From positions 38,415,523 through 38,479,522 of the forward strand of contig NC_067198.1 in assembly GCF_000699445.3 (NCBI RefSeq): 64,000 bases of DNA, written 5' to 3'. Origin of the DNA: Schistosoma haematobium (taxonomy: Eukaryota > Platyhelminthes > Trematoda > Strigeidida > Schistosomatidae). The notes under the pieces are model-generated. The model saw nothing but the letters and a program-made list of their open reading frames with translations. It searched no databases and had not been told where the DNA came from. A program made the position numbers and the translations under genes. Positions 40,701-51,848 of this stretch are shown here, piece after piece; position 1 is the first letter of the stretch, and every line of letters starts with the position of its first letter.

Positions 40701-43700
40701 TAATCGCATTCAAGCAATAACGAAGCATAACAAATTGGCGACGGTGGTTTTGAATTATGGACCCTGCCAAACTTGAACTGTTACTTGAACAGCAGCTAAA
40801 ATTGATGCAAATGTTAATGGAGACCAAGGTTACGCCTCCCTTACAGCCAAGCACGTCTAGTTCAACCACGGCACCATCAGTAGATGGCATCGCAAATAGC
40901 ATAGCTGAATTTCATTACGATCCTGATTCTAATGTTACTTTTGATATGTGGTTCAGGCGATATGAAGATCTATTTAAATTTGATTTCGCCAATCAAGATG
41001 ATGCTTGGAAAGTGCGGCTGCTACTTCGTAAACTGGGTGCAAATGAGCTGGACAAGTATTGCAATCTGATCCTGCCGTTGAACCCACGAGACCGATCATT
41101 TGCAGACACAATTCAAACATTAAGCCAACATTTTGGCGATAACTCGTCACTGTTTAATACTCGTTATCGTTGCTTGAAGCTAACTATGAACGAAGATGAT
41201 GATTTTCTTACGCATGTGGGCGTCGTCAACCGCGAATGCGAACGCTTCCGGTTAAAGTCCTTGACTGAAGATCAGTTTAAGGCCCTGATACTTATTTGCA
41301 GCCTACAGCACCAAAAGTTCAGTGACTTACGAACAAGGCTATTAAGTCGTTTAGATCAAGAGCCAAAACTCACCCTGAACGATATAGCTAATGAATATCA
41401 ACGTCTCATCAATCTGCAACGAGACACTCCTATGGTCCAGAGTGGTGGATCTAGCCGATTTGAAGTACGAGCGGTGCAACAGACACCTCGCAAAAACAAA
41501 CACGTCCCCGCTTCATCCAGTCCATCTCACTCCAGCTCTAGACGACAGACTAAAGCAACTCCTCCTGCTCCTTGGTGGCAATGTGGTGCATGGCACTACG
41601 TTCGAAACTGCCCATTTAATCAACATCGATGCAAGAAGTGTAAGGTTATTGGTCATAGGGATGGTTTTTGTCTGACGAGGAAGACTCCAAGTCAATCCAG
41701 AAATACCAAAAAGACCCTTCCTAGATCCCGCACCAATTCATTGAGCTTAGTATCTTCGTGTCAAAGCTCATCACCAAGTCAGAGAAAATTTATTACTGTT
41801 AACATTAATGGGCATTCATCTAAATTACAAATAGATACAGCATCAGATGTCACTATCCTTTCTCGTAAGACTTGGATCAAAATGGGCAGCCCAAACTTGC
41901 AGCATACAACGCAAAAGCCTCGTACTGCGTGTGGTAACTACCTTCACCTGCTAGGACAAATGGAATGTACAGTCACTTTCCGTGATTTGGCATTTGTTGG
42001 GGTATGCTACATAACGCCAGCTGACCTAAATTTGCTCGGGTTAGATTGGTTCGACCACTTAAATTTAGCTGATGTCCCGTTGAATACCATATGCAACCTG
42101 GTATCACAACCCCAACTACGACAACAACCACACGACTTGGAAGCTTATACGAGGAACCTAATGACGCAGTTTTCGACTATTTTCCAACCTGGATTGGGTC
42201 GCTGCTCTGCCATGAAAGCAACACTTCGATTGAAAACTGGGGCTAAGCCTGTTTTTCGCCCAAAGAGACCTGTCCCTTATGCAACATTACAAACAGTAGA
42301 TGAAGAGTTGAACCGCCTTCAACAACAAGGAGTTATCACTCCCGTTTCCTACTCTGTATGGGCAGCACCTATTGTGGTTATTAAGAAGGCCAACGGCACG
42401 ATACGTATATGTGCTGACTTTTCAACAGGTCTCAATGCAGCTCTAGAACAACATCATTATCCCCTGCCTGTTCCCGCAGACCTATTTACCATGCTGAATG
42501 GGGAAGATTTTTCGCTAAGCTGGATCTAGCTGATGCTTATTTGCAAGTGGAAGTAGATGAGGCATCAAGAGAGCTGTTAACTATCAATACTCATCGTGGT
42601 TTGTTCCAGTATAACCGTCTACCTTTCGGAGTCAAAACTGCACCATCTATTTTCCAGCAACTAATGGATACCATCCTATCAGGTATCTCGGGAGTCGCGG
42701 CTTATTTGGATGACATTTTAATTGTAGCAACGACATTAGAACAGCTACGAGAACGCACGACATTGGTACTGCAACGCATCAGTGACAACGGTTTCCGGTT
42801 ACGCCTAGAGAAATGCCAGTTTTATTTGCAGTCGGTAAAATACTTGGGGTTCATTTTCGATGCCGACGGCCGCAGGCCGGATCCTGAGAATATCCGAGCT
42901 ATCAAACTGATGCCAACTCCTACTAATGTCTCGTCACTACGTTCCTTCCTGGGACTTGTCAGCTATTACTCAGCGTTCGTTCCATCGATGCATGATATTC
43001 GCGCCCCACTGAATAGCTTACTGCAGAAGAACAGCTCTTGGAACTGGACTAAACAGTGTGACGCTGCCTTTTGTAAACTGAAGTCCATTATTAGTTCGGA
43101 ATTGCTGTTGACACACTACGATCCAGCCATGCCGATCATCGTAGCTGCAGACGCTTCCGCCTATGGCCTAGGCGCTGTTATCTCCCATCAGTTCCCGGAT
43201 GCATCGGAAAAAGCCGTTATGCATGCTGCCCGCACACTAACCCCAGCAGAAAAAAATACAGCCAGATAGAAAAAGAAGCGCTTGCACTTGTGTTTGCTGT
43301 GCGCCGTTTCCACAAGTTCCTGTACGGTCGGAGATTCACGCTTCTCACAGATCACAAGCCTTTACTCGCAATATTCGGGTCGAAATCTGGCATTCCAGCT
43401 CATTCAGCAAATCGCCTTCAGAGATGGGCTTTAGCACTCTTGGGGTATGATTTCGAAATCCAGTACCGACGCACTCAACAATTCGGTCAGGCGGATGCCT
43501 TATCACGGCTCATTAGTGACCAGTTGGCGGCTGAGGAAAACACGGTAATCGCAGCTCTGCTAGCGGAAGACCACGCCGAATGTTATCTGACGACCGCAAT
43601 ACGAACTTTGCCGGTATCTGCAGTGGACATACAAAATGCTTCTAAGAGCGACCCCATCATCAAGAGAACTATGAGCTATGTCACCAACGGTTGGCCGACT

Positions 43701-46700
43701 AAGAAGTTTGATGGTGATATAAAACAGCTGTATCAGCGGCGGGATTCTCTATGCATTGTGAACGACTGCTTGATGTTCGGAGAGAGAGTGGTTGTGCCAG
43801 AATCCCTTCGTGCAAAAGTGCTGAAACAGTTCCACCTTGGTCATCCGGGGTTAGACGAATGAAATCCATAGCCAGGAGTCATGCGTATTGGCCGCTAATG
43901 GATCAACATATAACAGAATTGGTTGGGAAATGTATGCGGTGTCAGCAAGCGGCAAAAATGAACGCCAAAGTTCCACCAGTTTCATGGCCACAACCTGATC
44001 ATCCTTGGTCCAGAATACACGTCGACTTTGCAGGCCCGATTAACGGAACCATGTATCTAGTTGTAGTCGACGCCCTTTCGAAATGGCCTGAAATCAACCC
44101 TATCATACCGCCAACGACAACTAAAACAATACAGATCCTCACAGAAATTTTCTCCCGAAATGGTATACCAGATGCTATTGTATCTGACAACGGTTCACAG
44201 TTCACCTCAAGCCAATTCCAGTCATTCTGTCAACGACTAGCCATAAAGCACTTACGCTCGCCACCATACCACCCGCAGTCGAATGGGCAAGCAGAAAGGT
44301 TTGTGGATACGTTTAAAAGAGCCTTGGCTAAAACAAAAGGGGAGGGGACGCCAGCAGACGCATTGCAAAATTTCTTATACGTGTATCGAACAACACCAAA
44401 TGAGATGTTGCCGGAGCGAAAGTCCCCAGCAGAGATCCTAATGGGAAGAAGACTGAAGACGATCCACAGCCTGATGCATCCAAGTAATGCACCTACACCT
44501 GTACGGATAAAGTTTGAAAAGCGATCCACGTACGAAGTGGGATGTCCTGTGTTTGCCCATGATTACAGACCGACCCATAGTCCATGGACAGAAGCGCGAG
44601 TGGTCAGAAGAATTGGTCGAGTCATGTACGAAGTAGAGGTAGGCAGCGACAGGTGGCAACGCCATCGGAATCAGTTACGCAAACGGTTAGCACCAGACTG
44701 CCCATCAACAGAATCAAGTATTCCTCTTGACATCCTGCTAGACACATTCAACTTACCGGCAAACCCACCAAAAGAAAAACCTCAACAACAAGCTGAAACA
44801 CGTCACAGACGGTGGCCTATCCGAGAACGGCGAGCAACAGTCAGGATGCAGGTTGACCCCAGGAAAGCCCGCTATTAAAGGGGGAGGAGTGTTGGGGACG
44901 ATAGATCCCCAAACTCATATTTTTAAATTTTATCTTATCGATCATCGAATCGATTAAATGTTAGATATTTTTATTGGGGTCAATTCATGAACTATCGATT
45001 AAAGGCGCAAATAGGTCAATTGATGAACTATCGATTAAATGTACAAATAGGTCAATTGATGAACTATCGATTAAATGTTCAAATAGCAGTCAATTGTTGA
45101 TTAATGTTCAAAAATCTTCCATGACAATATCGATTGTAAATATTTGTATAAATACGCTTGACTTGTATGCTTGATCTGATCTGCCTGCCTGACTTGTTAT
45201 CTGCTGTTGTCTGTAGAATACACTTTCTACACCTTACCCAGACTTCTTGATCGAGTTAGCAGAGTTGGGGACAACGGACCAGAATAGGCTATCGAGTCGC
45301 TGAATCATTGATCCTTCGTTCGTTCGAGTAAGACGCATCAGTAATCGCATTCAAGCAATAACGAAGCATAACAGAAACCAGTGATGAACTTTAGTACAAA
45401 TCACAGTTCTAATGCAGATATCCAGAATTTCTAAAGTGCAATTAATTGAGTCATTACAATAGTTCTGGAACAAAATTTGTATGGAATGAGGGGTTAGTTG
45501 AAAAAGTAAAATATTACGTATTTAAGGTCTGATTACAAGATTTGAAGAGGTTGTTCTTCTTAGACATTATCTTAACACATATCATGTGAGAATTATTCTC
45601 TAAATGTTAAGTACTCAACCACGATGATAGGTCCTCGGTTCGAATCCCACGAGGCGGGGTCGTAGGCGGGCATTGATGAGGGGTCCCACAATGGGACGAA
45701 ACGGCCGTCCAGTGCTTCCAGGTTTTCTATGGTGGTCTAGCTCCCATTGACTCATGATCTCAACTACTGAAATTAATACAATCTCCACAAAACCACATCT
45801 GATGCTAAGCAACATATGCTCACTAGTGACTGGCTTCAAGATGTATATCTTGGAGTTTTAGTGAGAAGCAGTGACTAGTAGAGTTCAACCGGGTCATTTA
45901 TGAAATAGTAACTCACTGATGACAATGGTGGATGTGTCGCTCAATTTTGTGGATTGGTTGAAGTTAGACATTAACACCGTTGAATGCTGACAGGCTCAGT
46001 GGTCTAGTGATTAAGCGCTCGCGTGCGAGACCGATAGATCCTGGGCTTGAATCCCGCGAGGCGGGATCATGGAGTTTGATACTATGACGAGACGGCCATC
46101 CGGTGCTTCCAAGTTTTCCATGGTGATCTAGCTTCAATTGACTCATGAATTTAACTAATAAATTCACAAATATTTAAACGTTAATTGTTAATGTTTCAAA
46201 AATCTGAATTTGGTTGTCTGTGGGTGATAAACTTTAAATGTCAAATATATATGAATGATAAGTTTCAATAAGTGTCCATTTTAAAATAAATCATTTTTAA
46301 GTAAAAGAAGTTTCACCTTAAATTTTTTCATTTCATTTTGAACATCTTTAATTATATTTAAAGCTGCAGGTGGTTTAACCTCTTCCATTTCATCGTCTTC
46401 CTGTTCAACTATCGTAGTAACATCTTCTTTTGTCACAACATCTGGAGCTGTTGTACCTGTGTCTATACTTGCCAAACGACGTCGCTTTTTTCGTGCTTTA
46501 TTTCTTTCATCTGCTTCCATAGTCATTTTTTTATATTTCGCTGTGAAAAATTTTTGGAGTTTGTATAATTCACGCCAATATTCTTCTACTTCAGCATCGA
46601 TTGCTTCAGCGTTTAACTTATCAAATTCACCATAAAGCCAACTAGATTTTTAATATTGAAAAGGTTTGTTGAATATAAAGTACTTATCTGTTATTTCTAC

Positions 46701-49700
46701 AACAATATTCCATTTTCAAACATAAATCAAGTTGATGTCATGAATATTTTAGATAAAAACCACAAAAATAATACCCCAAAGTAATAAAGTTTCAACTGGG
46801 AATACCATGAGAAATTACAGTTTTCTAAACAATCTGTCTACTATTCTCTAACAATACGTTTATTCAGGTTCGTGAATGTCTACTCTTCATAACGTAATAG
46901 TAGATAATCAGACATTCCGAAATAAATTTTTAATTTATTGTAGTAAATTCCTAGAATCATGGTCGTTAATGCAGGAGTGAATTGGGAGAAAATGAGGGGT
47001 GGCTAAGTGAAGATATAGAATCAGTCGATGAAATCATGGACTAATAGTCTGAGTCGTGTCGACAGATGAAACCTAATTAGTTGTAGCCAGCTTCATAGCC
47101 TCCTTCACCATTTAGATACACTAATTTACATAGATCGAAATCACTCGTGGATTCATTCTACATGTTCCCTTAGATCTTGAACTTCATTATAGCTTTTTAC
47201 AAGCCTTTCCATTCGATTATCTTAAACCGTTTCTCAATGTCCAATTTTCTCTGTTGATCGTTTCTATTACTCTATTTAGATCTCATTTACTGTTCATTTT
47301 GTTGTTTTCATCTCTTTGTGTAAATTTGGAATGGCAACACGAGTCAACGTGCATCAGTTCCAGATTCTATGTTGATCATACCTGTTTCCTTGTATAAATA
47401 TTACGTTATGATGAAATATTAACTTAATAAATTTCAAATATACAACAAATCATTTACATATCAAAACACATTACTTACCGTCTTTCTGATTTAGTATACT
47501 TAACTACAGTAGTAAATAATTTGAGAAATGGTTCTGCTGAATTTCGGATCTCTTCCACTTCAGGATAATTACTAATTGGAAGTTTGTATAAATCCTCTTC
47601 TTTATTAATCCACATTTTTTCATTTTCTGCATCTTGAAGACGTTTTAAAACTCCTCGAACATCTTGAACATATTGATTTTGCATTTCAGCATCTACTTCA
47701 CCATAATCATTAAATTCATCAACACGATTTTTCAATCGATTTAATTCAGCCATTAATTTTTCACGTTTTGCTACAACAGCTGCTTCACCAACTGAACGCA
47801 TTCGTTCTTGTAACTGAAAATAATTATGCAGAACTTCATTTCTTTTTTGTCAGTAAGCAATTAAATTACATCAATTGATTAGTTTTTAGTAATTAATGGT
47901 TGTAAACGTCTTAGTCATAAGAGTAATTAATAGCAAATAGAGCACCTCAAATTATGGCACTCATTGATAATACTTGGAACCCTTTATAGGAAATAAATCA
48001 CCTTAATTGGATAGATATGTTGGTGAGACTATAATTTATGGACAACCTTTCAGCGGTACTAAAAAGACCTTGAGAGTGTTCATCTATTAACTAGGACCAA
48101 ATAAGGGCTATAAACCAGCGTGAGGAATTACAATTATGATTTACAGTTGATAATTAAGGTTAAGAATTACATTTACGGTTTTCATCACGACCTGATATCA
48201 GTTATAATACCAAAACTTTATTTCATCAAATGGATGAGTGAATTTCGCACCAAAATCCGAGACCTGCTATCTTAAATCTGATTGGTTCGTCCATAAATTA
48301 TATACTCGCCGATATGTTTTATCGATGAATGCTAATAAACAAGAAACATACACTCTTAACTTTCTAATCCCTGCCTCCAACATAAAATTAAGTGTAACAT
48401 AGTGGGAATTCATTTGGTCTAATGGTCACATACCGATTTTCTTAATAGACTTTAAACTATATAACATGATACGGGATATCATTATATAATCAAAATTACT
48501 TTGTCATTTGCATCAAATTCAGGAATAATTCGTGTTTTCCATGTTAATACAGCGCTGTTCTTGGCTAGTTCCTCAGGACTAAAGAAATATACATCGAGTA
48601 AATAACTTAAATATTCCATAGTCAACTAAAAGAAAAAAAAGAAATTTAATAAACTATTCAAAAGAATATTCATGATTATTTAACACATATAATAGTCTAT
48701 TGTAAAACTAATAGTCTTTATATACACAGTGAATAAACATGATGATGTAATAGAAAGACTCATAATACTACATTGTGTAGTGGAAATAATAACGAAACAA
48801 GATTATAGTGTAGATAGAGTAATATAATTAAAATACTTTTGTTACACTAATGAATAACATCATAGAGATATGAGATATAATTAGATAGGGGGATATTTTG
48901 AAATAAGAAATCAAATGAAATAATAACAATAGTCTATGGCGAAGATAAGGATAAGTTATGGCTTCAACACACATGGATGGCAAGAGTTTTTGTTGTTTTA
49001 AGGTGACTACGACGAAATCTAGCTAGATTTGAACGATCTGTATAAACATCCATAAAATAAACTTATAAATTCATGGAGTTATTAGGATCAATTCAATGTT
49101 CAATAATCGGACTCCTGAATGCTGTCCTGCCAAGTTTGTGGAACCATATTAGAACATAATCTCGTATACTAGTTGAAAGCAAGTACTGGCTAAGGCCTAT
49201 GTACCTTGCTCCATCAGAGCGGGTGAACTGGTAGTTGCCTATAAATGGGATCAGAGCTCGACCCTTATAGATACAGAAAACAAATTAGTCGCAGTTTTTT
49301 GCGCATACAACGTTATTTTTATGGTTGTCGACAGACCATTTTTTAAAACATAATTTTGGTCACTTTGAATTTTAGATTCATTTCACCATATTTCTTTGAA
49401 AGGGAATTATCGGATTCTTTGTTTCGACATCCTTTTATGGCTTGAATAACTGTTTTTACCCAACGTTTTTCTGAGGAATGCAAGTTCTTTTAATTGTATT
49501 CCTCCATTCACACTATAATCTGTTGCTAACTAATTAATTTTACATGACATTTCATTTGCACACACCACAAAATACAACACACACATACAATCTTTTATTG
49601 TTACTATTTACGCTACATAGTCTAGAATTACAAGTTTTTTTATATCATCATGTACTCACGGGATTGACACTTGAAAATAGACACAGAAGATTTACAGGAA

Positions 49701-51814
49701 TGAGGTAGTAATACGGTGAATACTACAGTTAAGATTACTTGTGAGTAGTATATAGCGGAACATGGCATTGAAGCTATCACAGTCAGAATTCAGAGAGAAG
49801 TATTCCGGTATGTCAATAGCGCAGTGTGGACAGAAGACTTGAGAACTATCCATAGTTAACTTAAGTCCAGAGAATTAAGTGTTGTTCATGCTATATTCAC
49901 ATACGTAAGGAGATCCGAATTTGTTGTCTTTAACCGATATTCAAAAAAATTCGAATCAGTGTTAAGATATATTGCAACGACCTGGAGTCTAATAAAAGAC
50001 TTTAATTTGAAATTTTACATTAGATGAAATAGTTAACTGATCATTTGGCAAACATACAGTAGATGAGGAAGAAGAATAAATGATTGATTGTTGTTTTATT
50101 ATTGAAAGAAGATTTAAGAGCATAATGGTATGAAGGGTTGAATATACTACTTCGAACACTAGATTTAATCTTTAATTGTTGAAGGCCCAATGGAAAGGAT
50201 TTTTAAACATTATTCATGACCATAAATTATTATTTTGATGGCATTTGTTTCACTTATTACTATGGCCATTATTCCTAAGATTTTATTCAATCTTCATTTA
50301 GCTAACTGCAATTTCATTCATCTTTCCGTTAAGTGAATGGTTTTTTTACGCTAACAATTTCTAAAATGTATGTAAACTACTCTCAGATTGGCAATTGACT
50401 GATCACTGGATGGTGATCAATGTCATGTGTGTCAAGTCCCTACTTAGTGCAAATCGAATGCTATCGACCATGTTGCGATGTGGCCACCAGTCTAGGTGAC
50501 TCAACACTGCGTGCACCATATATTGAAATTAGATGGTGGTTGGAGGTAGTCAACAGGAAACCCTGGACCCAGGTTTCGTGCTACTTGGCACTCGTCAGCA
50601 AGGAGTACCTGTAATCTTGAGGGAACTGGTGCTCCCTGGCGGATTCGATCCCGTGTCACCCAGCTTCACAATCAGAGACGTTACCACTGAGCTATCCGGG
50701 TCGCGACCGACCTCCTGTAGGACTGAGATCTAACCACAATTGATTGATCACTGGGTGGTGATCAATGTCATGTGTGTCAAGTCCTTATTTAGTTAAGTGA
50801 CCAATCTTATTAATCTAACCGATTTTTGTTTTCTAATTTTGTCTTCAAATGATCTTACACGAATAGATACATGTCATTTCAATTGTTGTTTTATTCTTCA
50901 GTACCAATGCAGGGCTTATGAAATATCACTGAACCTTAGCCAACTCACTTGGCAGTCAGGTCACTGAATATAAAACAGTTTACCAATTCTCGTCATGTTC
51001 AAGGACAACTAACGCGCATCAGTCAATTACACGCCATGGATAGGCGCATGCGACACTGGTCGTACTTTATTTCTTGTACCTATTCTTAATATTACACTTC
51101 TGTAATGACGTTGCTTGTGTTGTAAAGTCATCAAAGTAGACACAGTACCTGGATACGACGAAAGGGTAATCCGTATGGTGTGACCTCGGCGTAAGCTGGA
51201 AGGTTACGCCATTCTTATTCAGCTCGAGTAGACCGTCGATCATTCACGTCGATCACCTAGATTAGTGATCCATACAAAGAAGGCTGTAAGCAAGTTGGAG
51301 AACCCATGAAATGACATGAATTCGTTATGTTTTTGTGTTATCCTTAATCGATCTAAAATTAGTGTAAAATAACTGACTTCTCTTTACGCCTCTTAGAAAT
51401 TATCAGGAAAATGTAAGGTTCATTTAGTTCCCGTAGTGATTCGTCAAATCGAATGAATGATGAAAAACTAAGGAATAGAATAAAAATGACTTATTATTTT
51501 GGTAGTAATTTGGTCAAATAATAAATTCGAAAAATATGGTCATAGTAACAAACAATCTCTATAATAATGAGCAACATATCTCATCAAAAAGTCATTAAAA
51601 TACTGAGTTCACTCACTGAAATCTTCTCTGTCATACGAATCATACCCTGACATCGAGCTTCTTCCATATACTGAATCATATCAATTAATTCTTCACTATT
51701 TTGTGGTATTGTATGACAGCGGTCCCGGATTTCTTCGAATGTTGCACAGATTCTTCATTATTTAAAAGGGATAAGATGTGTTAATAAGTTTGAACATCAT
51801 GTGTTTCATGTCGT

Positions 51815-51848
<34 letters not shown>

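Larger units (their letters stand above)
40250..45373 (+). mobile_element. Complete Ty3/gypsy LTR retrotransposon, in dynein intron 12, antisense to the gene
   Basis: This 5.1-kb element has LTRs that begin TGTTGGGGAC and end CATAACA, identical except for one A in a run (40470-40473 against 45110-45114). It is flanked by a perfect 5-bp duplication GAAAC (40245-40249 and 45374-45378). Internal order is gag, protease, RT, RNase H, integrase, which defines Ty3/gypsy. The element sits in opposite orientation to the host gene, within a phase-0 intron. LTR near-identity means a recent insertion. Three single-base frameshifts split pol. It resembles schistosome gypsy elements of the Saci/Boudicca kind, but I cannot name the family without a search. 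Confidence 0.96.

Noticed and set aside
44974..45174. Repetitive open frame encoding a 12-residue repeat
   Set aside because: It lies wholly in the 3' LTR and arises from the 36-bp tandem repeats; the period being a multiple of three makes it open by chance.
50635..50710. Possible tRNA gene on the minus strand
   Set aside because: It is the tRNA-like head of a family 3 SINE followed by the ribozyme, not a full cloverleaf.
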